Source: Halichondria panicea | Taxonomy: Eukaryota; Porifera; Demospongiae; Suberitida; Halichondriidae | DNA length: 64,000 bases | Assembly (NCBI RefSeq): GCF_963675165.1 | Contig: NC_087381.1 | Span: forward strand, 2,604,001 to 2,668,000 | Direction: 5' to 3' | Shown: piece after piece, positions 46,446-57,644 of the stretch | How positions within the stretch are numbered: position 1 is the stretch's first letter | Layout: every line of letters starts with the position of its first letter | Notes under the pieces: generated by a model | What the model saw: only the letters and a program-made list of their open reading frames with translations | The model's database searches: none | Told to the model about the DNA's origin: nothing | Translations under genes and position numbers: made by a program

Positions 46446-46605
46446 ATGCAGTCTAGAAGTATTCCTTGTAAGTCTCTTAACACCAATCCACGTGCTTCTT
46501 GGTGTACTCACAAAGGTTGCCCATGCAGATCATTGCCGTTCATAATACAGCCAGCTTGAGAAGAAGTACAGGTCTTGCAGTTGGCATTTTTAGCAGTTTC
46601 CCTTA
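46446..46605 (-). pseudogene. Decayed 3' end of the metalloprotease family, fragment 1
   Basis: Reads on the minus strand as KNANCKTCTSSQAGCIMNGND, matching the C-terminal Cys-rich end of the intact gene at 47129. It then shifts frame before the CEYTKKHV part, and nothing upstream (HEVGH, prodomain) is present. The flank after it matches the flanks of the other family 3' ends. Confidence 0.8.
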
Positions 46606-47128
46606 AATTTCCATACAGTTAGAGAGTGGCTGCTGTTCCTGAGAGATTGCTTTACATTGGAGTCATTGTAGTTCAATCCGGACCTGAGCTATTGGCCGTT
46701 ATATAATGTGTGGTTGCTCTTTGGAGGTGGGTTCGTTAATGGGGTTCTACTGTGCATGTATGTATGTCGATCATCCAGATTTCGGGTGATTGAGTGCGTG
46801 TGCCAACAATGGATACCAGGCGTTATTTTCTCATAAGTGGTCTGGATTTGAGGCTAGGCTCTCTCACTTTCTTGTTAATACACTCTCTTTGGTGCTTCCC
46901 CAGGCCAATCGGATACTGTAGTATATTGTACCGTAAACCAAAACTTATTATTAATAAGGTGTAATGTCAATCACATTAATAAGAATTCTATTATACATAT
47001 AGATCTAATTGCAGCTGCAAATAACTATACTCAACTGTTTATGTATTATAGCTAAACTTTAATACACAGCACACTATAATTATAGGGTCAAGTCCGTAAG
47101 CAGTTTACAAGTATTCCTTGTAAGTCTC

Positions 47129-48791
47129 TTAGCACCAACCCACGTGCTTCTTGGTGTACTCGCAAAGATGCTTCAGATCATTGCCGTCCATAATGCAGCC
47201 ACCTTGAGAAGAAGTGCAGGTCTTGCAGTTGGAATTTTTAGCAGTGCAGCTTCCCTTGCCATAATATTGGTAGCAATTACACTTTGTGTATTCGTCAGGA
47301 GCATTAAAAACATGTCCAACTTCATGAGCGAAAACCCTGTCAATCTGATCGGAACCCCAACCGTCATTGCTGTACTGCATGTATAGAGGTCCGCCACCAA
47401 AATAGGCATACGCAAAATGACTTTGCTTGTACTTAGAGAAGAAACCAATGAAAGCACCATCAGCACTAACGGCATTTTTGAAAGTTTGTGCTAATTTGTC
47501 CCTTCCAGTTTTACCAGTTGGGTAACCACAAGCTTGGAGTGTAGGATTAGCAAACACGTCATGGCAAGATGCATAATTATAGCTAGAGCAATAGGTTGGG
47601 TTGGAAGCAGAGATTATTGCCATCCCATAATACATCACAAACGACAACCTAACCCCATTTTTCTGAGCTTGGTTTGCCCAGAATTTAAGCCCTGCTAGAC
47701 ATTCGCTTATAATCTTCTGTTTCTCACTATTGCTTATTGCTAAGCTACCAGGACCGGAAGCAATAAGAATAAGAGCGACAATCTTTCCAGTCATGGTTTG
47801 GCGATATGGTGAATCTCCCTGAAAACCTTCGTCTGAATCTTCTCGTTTAAAGGCCATTGGAGCTGTTTTTTCGGTCCACTTTTGAACCGTTGGTTGTGGT
47901 CTCAGCTCATCTTCTCGTGCCATCCAGTAGGCATTAGCATGGTTCAAAGTTTCCGCCGATGCTGAGCTCGAAATATGGGCTGAAGCTTGACTGAAGCTAT
48001 TCTGCTTGGCTACATGAGAAGGGAATTTTGCAACCAAGAGGTTGTGACCAAGTTGGAGTAGAACATGGCCCCCAGCAGCTTCCACTTCAGCAGTTGCCTC
48101 GTCAATGTTCTCAGTGTGAAGCAACATCTCCTCCATGGCGGCAGGACTCCTGCATGTATATAGAGCAGATAACATCAAGTATAGCTATTATATAGATACT
48201 GTTGCATAATTATTACATGTATGATCATTTCTGGAATCTGGCAGCAATTTACCCTTCTGATTCTTGTTTGTGGGATGGCTTTGGTGAAATATCTCCCTCG
48301 ATCACTGCTCCACTCAAAACTGCCTGAGATTCACTATAATTACATGCAAGTAATAAAAAAAACTTTTTAAAAGACACATTGCATGCATGCATTGTATATG
48401 TGTGGCACATGGAGGTAATCACAATTTATAATGGGTCAGCATAAACTCTAATATTATACCGATCATTGATCATCGATTCAAGTTCTTGTATGTCTCCTAG
48501 TGGTTCGGGATGAGGCGAATCATCATCAGCTTTCAGGTCTTGCAATATCTCTTCAACTTCACTGATGAAACAAAGCAAAAAGGCATTCATGCATAAATAT
48601 ATAGTATAGGTGCATGTGGAAGCTGGTAATAAAAGGCTGCATGCATGCATGCTGGTATGAAACATAAAGGTATATAATCTCAGGTCATATATAACTCACT
48701 TGAGCACTGTTTCCAGTTTAGCCTCTTTGTCAATCAGACCAGCAAGTGATGCGGAAATCATACAGCAAATCACAAGCAGCAGCAACTTCAT
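47129..48791 (-). CDS. Secreted zinc metalloprotease (HEVGH...APDEY type), copy 1
   Basis: Exons on the minus strand: 48700-48791, 48460-48561, 48253-48333, 47129-48149; all junctions agree in phase 2, giving 431 residues. Exon 1 is a signal peptide (MKLLLLVICCMISASLAG). Exons 2-3 are an acidic linker. Exon 4 begins with a prodomain-like part (AEVEAAGGHVLLQLGHNLLV), then MTGKIVALILIASGPGSLAI, KFWANQAQKNGVRLSF, and FAYAYFGGGPLYMQYSNDGW, which leads into the active site HEVGHVFNAPDEY (His367, Glu368, His371; the Asp/Glu after APD is the likely third ligand). It ends with a Cys-rich domain (CNCYQ, GSC, NCKTC, GGCIMDGNDL, HLC, GWC). The layout resembles bacterial secreted zincins I recall more than the usual animal astacins, ADAMs or MMPs. 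Substrate unknown. Confidence 0.88.
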
Positions 48792-49393
48792 TTCGTTCTG
48801 TTGGTTGGCTTTTCTTATCCTTTGTTGTTGAAAATGTCTTGAGAGTAAAGTAAGCTCCAAAGAGTGTGCTTTTATACCATCCATGCATGACTTTATAGTT
48901 CAGGAAATTCATAGTGAGTTGCACACTCACCAATACTGTACTGTAGGCAAAATTCTTGACCACAGTGAACATAGTGTAGCCACTCCCTTTGCCAGAATGT
49001 GCTCACACCGGTCCGCGCGTGGGTATACCTATGTACTCAGCTAACATTCTTGAGCCATGACTTCCTCAAAACGTAACCTGGATTAAAGGAAAGCTTAAGA
49101 ATTTCACAGTTATTCACACTCCATCTATTGTGCTAACACTTCGTGAACACGACCACATGTATATAGTAACACGACCACATATATATATAGTGACAAGTAT
49201 AGGGTTAGACCCTATATAACCTTAACGCCCTCGTAGTCGGGAGGTTTACTGTCATAAACCCCTCTATACACTGTACATTAACTAATACTTAACCGACTGT
49301 GCAGAACACGACTGACAGTATAAGTTTGACCAAACTGTAATTAATAGTCCAACAACGTTCACATGCATGCAGAACATTTTATCTGCGTTATTA

Positions 49394-49575
49394 CCGTATA
49401 GCGGGTAATTTTCAGGGGTCAAAATATTCGTGGTTTAGCAATATTTAGCCTTTCGTGGTTTTTTTTCGTGGTTGCTACTTGCACTGTAGGTAAGGTCGCT
49501 TCATTCGTGGGTAAAATATTCATGGTCCAGTATTAAACCACGAAAACCACGAATATTTTGCCCCACGAAAATTCG
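49394..49575. mobile_element. Family C MITE, 182-bp copy
   Basis: Left CCGTATAGCGGGTAATTTTC; subterminal AATATTCGTGGTTTAG and inverted AACCACGAATATTTTGCCCC near the right end. The right terminus is worn after CCCCACGAAAATTCG. Confidence 0.75.
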
Positions 49576-49820
49576 TCATGCAAAACATGCATGCATATAA
49601 TTATACAATAATTATAGGATACACAAATTAATTGTACTGTGAAGATATTAGTAAGTTAATGCTATTTTTTTTATTAAAAGGTTTAGCAATTAATGCAAGG
49701 ATACAACAAATAGCTATAAAGCTAGGGTGAAGAGTGTCCTATAATATAAAAGTTAAAACATTAAAACCCATACGTTTTAATAGCTACAACATGTCAACTA
49801 AGTGAGAATACAAATATGAC

Positions 49821-50490
49821 TTAAATGAACAGAATTATACTAGCACAGTCTACTAGAGGAAATTCCTTCTGGCTAACCAGCTTATTCCATACTGCGATTG
49901 CATGAGGAAAAAATGAGAATTTGTACAACGATGTTCTACATTTGTAGGGGACCAGAGAGAAACAGTTAACTGTTCTGCTGCTGTACATCATATTTCTTTT
50001 AGTTGTTGGATTGTTTGGGAAGTCAGTCAGATTGTGAAGTATTTTGAACAGGTGGCAGAGCACAGCAGCAAGGCGCCTCAGCTGCAGAGAAGGAAGCCTG
50101 GTCAAGGTGAGCAATTCTTCACTTCTTACTTTAAACAGACTCTCACAGCGAATCTCTGGACTTTTTCTAGATTGTTGATTTCCGACTTCTGAAATGGGTT
50201 CCACACAGAGGAAGCGTATTCAAGATGTGGTCTCACAAAGGATGTATACAACTTTAATAGTGTTGTTGGAGAAGAATTGCCTGAACCGGCGATGTAGTAG
50301 TCCTATTAACTTCCTTGTTTTATTGCAGATGGTATTGATGTGATTGTGCCAGCTCAAGTCAGCCGATATGGTAATTCCTAGGTACTTGTAGTCAAAAACC
50401 TGCTGCAGTACATAACCATTTAAAAGTAGAGTTGGAGCCTTCAATGAGCGTGATGTTGTCTCAGTATAATGATATAATAAACACATAATT
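49821..50490 (-). pseudogene. 5'-truncated LINE reverse transcriptase remnant
   Basis: The minus strand reads LLNGYVLQQVFDYKYLGITI and SADLSWHNHINTICNKTRKL; then in a shifted frame RPHLEYASSVWNPFQKSEIN and LEKVQRFAVRVCL; and in a third frame RLPSLQLRRLAAVLCHLFKI and ending HAIAVWNKL. This order (thumb region YKYLG, RPHLEYAS.VWNP, LEKVQR, LPSL..RR, WN.L) is the 3' end of non-LTR ORF2 in CR1/L2/jockey-type elements. At least two frameshifts and a missing polymerase core make it dead. Confidence 0.85.
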
Positions 50491-51057
50491 ATTTATACCA
50501 GAGCTAATTTTTATAATCATATATATATATATACATGCATGTATAGTTGATTACTATTAATAGGCCTTGGTAAATTATGCTTTTTACTTTGCCTATATAT
50601 TATTCTTTTTGACTATAATTATATATATTCTCAGAAAGTCAGCCCGCTATTATTCCAGTTTGGTGTACCCATTATATTCCAGTTTAAAGACATCAATGAA
50701 AAGATAATTATTTGTAGTTGTATTGATAGCACTACCTGAGGTAGCCTCGTTCCCAGCCTCGTTGTCTCTAGCTATAGTATTTTTCATCTTAAAAAAAAAA
50801 TCGGCCCAGGACCGAGGCTATACCAGAGGTATATATAGCATTACAGAAAGTGAAATAATTGTAATCCTCTGTGCTGAAAGAGAAAATACTCCTCCATGCC
50901 TGCCTATAATAGTGGCTATATAGTGCTTACAGTACAGTAATAGATGTCTATCTATATAGCTACATTATAAGATGTGAAATTAGCCCTATATATATCTCTT
51001 GCCCGACTGCATGTGCACGTTTCGTTTGTTCTATATACTTCTTGAACAATGATTCTT

Positions 51058-51660
51058 TTGCTTGCATGCTTGTTCTGGCTGCTTGCATGCACGGTGATTG
51101 TATCGCTTGCATGCTTGTTCAGACTACTTGTATGATGATTCTATCGCTTGCATGTTTGTTCTGACAGCTTGTACAATGATTCCGCTTGCATGCTTGTTCT
51201 GACTACTTGTATGATGATTCTATATCGCTTGCATGTTTGTTCTGACTACTTGTATGATGATTCTATATCGCTTGCATGTTTGTTCTGACAGCTTGTACAA
51301 TGATTCCGCTTGCATGCTTGTTCTGACTACTTGTATGATGATTCTATGTCGCTTGCATGTTTGTTCTGACAGCTTGTACAATGATTCCGCTTGCATGCTT
51401 GTTCTGACTACTTGTATGATGATTCTATGTCGCTTGCATGTTTGTTCTGACAGCTTGTACAATGATTCCGCTTGCATGCTTGTTCTGACTATACTTGCAT
51501 AATGATTCTATTGCTTGCATGTTTGTTTGATTGCTTGCACAATGATTCCGCTTGTATGCTTGTTCTGACTATAATAATTGTACAGCTATACTTGTATGAT
51601 GATTCTATTGCTTGCATGTTTGTTCTGATCGCATGCATGCATGATGATTCATTCATTTTG
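51058..51660. repeat. Dimeric 81-bp minisatellite
   Basis: Units of about 43 bp (GCTTGCATGCTTGTTCTGAC...) and 38 bp (GCTTGCATGTTTGTTCTGAC AGC...) alternate to make an 81-bp higher-order repeat, best preserved at 51170-51490 and looser on both sides. As 81 is a multiple of three, both strands stay open for over 250 bp with a 27-residue periodicity. There is no sign of expression. Confidence 0.9.
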
Positions 51661-52146
51661 GCACTCATATATATAGTTTAGCTACACCAGTATTTTGCTA
51701 TTCAATTGGTTTCCTCATTCGGAAACGCGAATATTAGAACCCACAAACATATTTTGGCTGAGGGCTCTGGAGCCAAATAGCGAAAATGTTCCGCTATATA
51801 CAGTAGTCTTATTGACCAATCTGCTAAGCCACTATTTGTATTCCATCGTACGGCCACAATGCCACATGCCACATGGTACTTGCAATTGCCTCGCTCATTT
51901 TCTGCTGTGAGACTGTATATAGTCTATACGCCCTTGCATGGGCTTTAGAACACTATATATATAACACATAACACATGCTGTATCATGATCATGTCACGTG
52001 ATATAATTACCCGAGGTGCCTGCTCACCTGGCTAGGCCCTGATAAATTATGCTCGGAATAATTTTAGCATAATAAGGTAAATGTTGGTATAATGAGTCAC
52101 CTAAATATATAAGGTAAATGTTGGTATAATGAGTCACCTAAATATA

Positions 52147-52291
52147 GGTTATAGGCTGAGTCCAAGGTCTCTATGGGGTTTTGAGAACCGAAGGCCCGAG
52201 GCTGTATATAGCATCTCGAGCGTAGCGAGGGTGCTACTAAGGGCCTAAGGGTCTCAAAACTCCATAGTGACCATTGGACGAGGCCTATAAC
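52147..52291. mobile_element. 145-bp hairpin element
   Basis: Inverted arms GGTTATAGGCTGAGTCCAAGG... and ...CCATTGGACGAGGCCTATAAC, with inner arms CTATGGGGTTTTGAGA / TCTCAAAACTCCATAG and a further CGAGCGTAGCGAGGGTGCTA tract. It is preceded by a 37-40-bp direct repeat (GGTAAATGTTGGTATAATGA at 52077 and 52117). Confidence 0.75.
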
Positions 52292-52676
52292 TGATTTAGA
52301 ATAGTGCTAAGCAAGCTAAGCTATTATTAACACAAAGAAGACTCTGTTTCTAGCAACATTAAAGCTTTGCCTGGCTAGTCTACATAAAAAAAACTCACAT
52401 TGAAGGCAGTTTCCGTCTCTTGCATAGTAAAAACGGTTAATAGAAAGTTGTTATTCTACTTAGTAGTTAGCTCTGCACTAGAGCACTAGCTATTGGTAAC
52501 TGCAAGAGGGAGATAAAAGCTACAAAGCGGCACTGCAGAACACAAAGACTTTTAAAAATTAGTTTTTAATGATGCACTGCATCATGGTTACTATGACTTC
52601 GGTGTACTTGTGCATGTATAAAATAGATGTTGCTAAGCATTCCATGTATGATTGTGTAAAAAATGTTAAATGCATT

Positions 52677-54125
52677 TAGATCATGTTTGCCATAAATACT
52701 GCAATCTGATTGGTTAGAGGAAATGTTCTATCCAATTTAGAAAATCATGTACTTCAATAGAAAATCATGTACTTCACTTAGAAAATCATGTAGCAAAGAT
52801 TAGATAAGAACATTCAAATCTGATTGGCTAAATACTCATGGTTGCTATGATCTAAAATGCTTAGACACTGTTTAGGAAGTTTCCACATGATTTAGAAGTC
52901 CTCAGGGCTAGTAGAACCCTCACTGCGTTCGGGATACTACAACCAGCCCTTTGGGCTTCTAAATCATGTAGAAACTTCCTAAACAGTGTCTAACTATTAT
53001 GTAGTGAACATATAATGGACCTCCATAGAAGACCTCTGAATGACTGAGAGGTATCTATGAGAAATAAAGGACCTCCAAGTAACCAATCAGATTGCACCAT
53101 TTGTGACAAGCATTTTCTAAGCTTAATTATAAATTTCTCTGGAGATAATCGTTGGAAAAATGTAAAATTTACGCTATAATACAATTATGGTGATTATGAA
53201 AATCAGGTTATCTTTTAATTATGTCACTTAAATCGTAATTTAATTGTAACGATGTACTAAATGCAAATTTTGGGAAATGATGGTATTATGGGTCACTAAA
53301 AAAAAAGGTGTAGAGGCTTGTACTACAAAAGCATGAACTACCGTAGAAAGTATAAATGAATACTCAAATTAACCACTAATTGACCACAACCATGCATTCT
53401 CAACAACTTAAGGTAAATGTTGGTATAATGAGTCACCTAAGCTTAATTATAAATTCTCTGGAGATAATCGTTGAAATTTACGTTATAAAAATCAGGTTAT
53501 CTTTTAAAAATTTAAAGAATATACTGAAACTTTGGAAGCATTTTATCAAAGAGACCCATATACCCCCTGACTAATAATACAGGTATCTACCTTAGGTGTC
53601 TAAAGAATAATTGTCCATTTTTGGTAAAGATCCTCACATTAAGTTTTACATAACCACGTTTTCATGACAAAAAATTAATGCTGAAGTTGAGGATCAGTTC
53701 AAGTCAGCAAGATAACACTAAGAATCATGATTATATTAATTATGTCGTGTGTCAGTTGCATGTGTGCATGTGCTGTGTTTATAATTATGTCTACGTTTTA
53801 ATTTTGTCTATATAATAGTTAGACACTGTAGGAAGTTTCTACATGATTTAGAAGCCCGGCCAAAGGGCTTTTTATAGTATCCCGAACGCAGTGAGAGTTC
53901 TACTAGGCCTGAGGGGCTTCTAAATCATGTGGAAACTTCCTAAACAGTGTCTAAGCATTTTAGATCATAGCAACTATGAGTATTTAGCCAATCAGATTTG
54001 AATGTTCTTATCGCTACATGATTTTCTAAGTACATGATTTTCTAAATAAGTACATGATTTTCTAAGTTGGATAGAACACTTCCTTTAGCCAATCAAATTG
54101 CAGTATTTATGGCAAACATGATCTA
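52677..54125. mobile_element. 1.45-kb foldback element with about 320-bp inverted arms
   Basis: Left arm 52677-53001 (TAGATCATGTTTGCCATAAA...) and right arm 53812-54125 (...GGCAAACATGATCTA) are imperfect inverse complements. Each arm contains a family A hairpin (GACACTGT...AGTGTC) and repeated AAAATCATGTACTT units. The 810-bp core has partial direct repeats (CTTAATTATAAATTCTCTGG at about 53120 and 53440; GGTAAATGTTGGTATAATGA at 53411) and no transposase-like ORF. A CGAATCCAGCGAGGCT tract follows at 54257. Confidence 0.82.
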
Positions 54126-54330
54126 ATATGTCGCATTTTTTTGCACTTTTATGAAGCACATTTTTCAAGAATAATAATTATAGAATAATGGGTGGGAAAA
54201 AAGGATGACTTATCAGGGCCTATTTGTATACCCCCTCCCCTATAGGGTACTTATCAGCCTCGAATCCAGCGAGGCTAGGTACTTATACACATAATTATAG
54301 CTAACAATAATTTATTATAGGTGTGATATA

Positions 54331-54501
54331 GTAAAGCAGTCAAGAAGTATTCTTTGTAAGTCTCTTAGCACCAACCCAATGTGCTTCTTGGTGTACTCAC
54401 AAAGATTTCTCAGATTATTGCCGGCCATAATAATTCAGCCAGTTGAGAAGAAGTGTAGGTCTTGCAGTTGGCATTTTTAGCAGTGCAGCTTCCCTTGCCA
54501 T
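54331..54501 (-). pseudogene. Decayed 3' end of the metalloprotease family, fragment 2
   Basis: Matches the last exon end of the intact genes (CTAAAAATGCCAACTGCAAG, then the CIM region) on the minus strand, broken by small indels around the Cys-Ile-Met codons. Only the Cys-rich tail is present. Downstream flanks resemble those of fragments 1 and 3. Confidence 0.75.
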
Positions 54502-56937
54502 GCATATACAGATATATAGAGTGGTGCATCGCCGTTCCTGGGAGGCTGCTTTACATATTGGAGTCATTGTTATTTCATCCGGACCTGAGCCTTGGCCGTT
54601 ATATAACGTGTGGTTGCTAGAGGTGATCATTAATGGAGGTTCTATATATACTGTACATGTATATGTCGATCATCCAGATACCAGGCGTTCTTTTCTCATA
54701 AAAAGTATATGGATTCTAGGCTAAGCTCTCTCACTTTCTTGTTTACACGCTCTTTGATTCCCCCGCCCAATCGGATACTGTAGTCGGTATAACTGTAAAA
54801 AAACCTTAAAGTGTAATGTCAATCATAATTATCTATTTATACAAGTGTCTGTAATTAATTTATACCAAGTATAGCTATATTGTATATGCAGGTTCAGTCT
54901 CCTCATTTTTATATTGCAAATGTTCATTGTTTATACGTCCTTTGACATAATTATAGCTACAAGTGTAATGTTAATATTTATATAGCTGCAAATTATTTAT
55001 TAACCACAGCACACTATAAGCCCCGTTTACACGAGGATTATTAGGTTTATGCCCCAAAAGAGAAATGTAGCTTTACAGGTTTTTTTCTGCCTTCGTGATA
55101 AAATTAAACTATAATGTACAATTATAGACCCATGCATGCATGCATATGCATGTCATACTGTTTTGTAAAGTTCAACAGACATGCAGTGCTTACTTCCAGT
55201 GTACAAATGTGTTTTGCTAGTATTATAATTATGTAAAGGAGATCAGTATATATATATACTTGTTGTGAGACTGCATGCATGTATGTTATTCCTAATAGTG
55301 ACACTGCATGGAAGTGAAACAAAAGCCTATGATCCTGTGTATATAATTATAGGCTATAGCCAGGATTTTGTTTGAATTTTATTGAACAATGTTATCCAAA
55401 AGGAATTGTACTTATAGGTATAGTCACGTAGCTATATAATCCTATAAATGTACTTCTCAATAATTATATAAAAGTATAAGAGTATTGAGCTAAAACGTGA
55501 GGTTGTGAGCTAGCTGTGTTTCACAATAATTATAATTATGCATGGGAATTAAAACAGCACGTTTAAAAAAATTTAAATTTAAAGTTGTATGATGCACTAT
55601 ATACAGCATATACTGAGAGAGGCAGATTGTGTTCCACAAGAAATTTAGGTATTCTAATAAGAAAGAGTGCCTATTATTATATGTATGAATTTATTCTAGA
55701 ACTCTTGCACGGTGCTGCTATGGTTATTGTATCTACCATGCAGTCAGATTGTTTCGTGTTCTTTTTGCTTTTAGGTAAGCCCTGCAGGGTGCTTGCCCTT
55801 GTGTCTGATCATCATCATCACTCGTACCGTTTCTTGGGCTAACCCGGTATATATACTTGTTTGTGAGAGTGAGCTTATAGGGATGCATTATATAGTCCGC
55901 TGACATCAGCAGCAGGTATTTGAACTTCATCCAGGCATCGCTCGGAAATAAACCATATATTTCATGGAATATAATTCTCAGCATTCCTTGGAATTTGACA
56001 AAGTCCCCTCTCGAAGTAAAACACATAGGAATGTTGGGTCTTGTGGATTTTAGGACAAGATACAGCTTCGTGATCACTCCCATGGATTCTTTCAGTTACC
56101 ATAACTTGAAATGTTGCCGTTGAGCACTAAGTCGAGTATGTTTTTTTGTCTTGTCGGAGCTGTTACAATTTGGTGGAGGGAGTATAAATATGCACTGACC
56201 GGAGTTGTCATTCACTATACAGTGCATCCAATCTAAAGAGTTAGAATATACCACAAATTAATGTGTGAGTATAGTGGTACTTAAGTATAAATATGGAATA
56301 TTTCTGAGAAAGTCGACTGATCCCATTGTGTAGGTAAATGAATAAACTGTGGTGATTTAGTAAGACGAATGCCTTACAACAAGATCAACTTTCATAAGAC
56401 CAACTCCCACGAAATTCTTTTTCTTACAAGAGCAACTTTGTATGACGTTAACTACATGTCAGTAGATCAACTCTCATAGAATCAACTCGTAACAGTACAC
56501 TTATAAAGAGTGTGATGGTAAATGTACCTTACTATAATGACAATGTGACATTTGAGAAGCAGGAAACTTGTTACATAATTATGGTCACAGTCAGTTAATA
56601 CAAAATGCAGTGCAAATAGTTGTTGAGCAACACACGAGATAAACTTTCCTAAGATCATTTCAACTGCATGTCAGTAGATCAACTCGGATACTGTAGTCAG
56701 TATAATTAGTAAAAAACCTTGAAGTGTAATGTCAATCACTATACAAGTGTCTGTAATTAATTTGTACTGTGCATATGCAGGTTCAGTCTCCTCAATTGCA
56801 TTGTTTATACGTCCTTTGACATAGCTACAAAACCAAAATGTATAATGTCAATATTTATAGCTGCAAGTTATTTATTAACTGTATATAATTTATATCTCTA
56901 ACTGACTATACACAGCACACTATAATTATAGGATAGG
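54502..56937. other. Intergenic, no gene recognised
   Basis: AT-rich sequence. A flank shared with the other metalloprotease 3' ends (TCGGATACTGTAGTCGGTAT, GTGTAATGTCAATCA) occurs at about 54765-54830 and again at about 56682-56735, showing that segments including flanking DNA were duplicated. A 116-codon minus-strand ORF at 55733-56083 has no recognisable motif. Confidence 0.5.
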
Positions 56938-57056
56938 TTGAGTCTGTAAAACATTCCAAAGGTATTCTAAGTCTCTTATAGCACCAATCCGCGTGCTTCT
57001 TGCTGCTCTGGCAAAGGTTGCCCAGATCATTCTTGTCCATAATGCAGCTATACCTT
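56938..57056 (-). pseudogene. Decayed 3' end of the metalloprotease family, fragment 3
   Basis: The minus strand reads CIMDKNDLGNLCQSSKKHAD, closely matching the end of the intact gene at 57645, but it runs upstream into unrelated AT-rich and CGCATAGCACATAG-type sequence. It is an isolated Cys-rich tail only 590 bp from the intact gene's stop. Confidence 0.8.
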
Positions 57057-57644
57057 CGGCGGAGTCCAACCAACACATTGTCGCATAGCGCATAGCACAT
57101 CGCGTATGACGCATAGGAAATTGTCGCATAGCACATAGCACATAGCGTGACCTTCAGGGCCACCGTAGTTTGCACTGTACATGTAGAATCTATGTCGATC
57201 ATCCAGATTTTCGGGTGATTGAGCGCGTGTGCTAACAATGGATACCAGGCGTTCTTTTCTCATAAAAGGTTTGGATTCAAGGCTCTCAGGCTTACTTACA
57301 CTTGCTCTTTTACACGCTTTTTGGTGCTTCCCCCGGCCAATCGGATACTGTAGTCGGTATAATTGTACTGTAAACCTTAAAGTATAATGTCAATCACAAT
57401 TCTATTATACAAGTGTAGATCTAATTTGTACCGTGTACAAGTTTAGACTTCTCATTTCACATTGCAAATGTTCATGTTTATACGTCATTGACATAATAGC
57501 TACAAAATAAACATTTCTATAATACTACAAGAGTCTATATTTATAGCTGCAAAATATTTATTAACTGTTTATAGCTCTAAAAACTATACACAGCACACTA
57601 TAAAGGTCAAGTCCGTAAAGCAGTCCAAAAGTATTATAAGTCTC

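Larger units (their letters stand above)
43851..47128. other. Intergenic, repeat-rich
   Basis: I find no intact gene. Contents: a small hairpin CAGGAGTTC...GAACTCCTG at 44768-44790; a one-sided family C relative at 45522-45640, whose GGCTCCAAAGCCCTCAGC tract recurs inverted at about 51726-51780; a complete family C element at 45979-46405; and a decayed metalloprotease 3' end at 46446-46605. Several 60-115-codon ORFs have no recognisable family features. Confidence 0.5.

Noticed and set aside
47144-47475. 80- to 134-codon ORFs in other frames at 47144-47475 and 57584-57988
   Set aside because: They overlap the Cys-rich and catalytic coding sequence of the metalloproteases and mirror each other only because the genes are paralogous.
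48150-48178. Metalloprotease start at MMLSALYTCR (and MFSTSCYLLYR in copy 2)
   Set aside because: These residues lie in the intron before exon 4; the real start is the signal-peptide exon, and the splice sites keep frame in both copies.
51058-51660. Possible CRISPR array
   Set aside because: There are no unique spacers between repeats; it is a contiguous tandem repeat in a eukaryotic context.
55733-56083. 116-codon minus-strand ORF
   Set aside because: No recognisable motif, no splice or promoter context and poor composition; cannot be told from chance.
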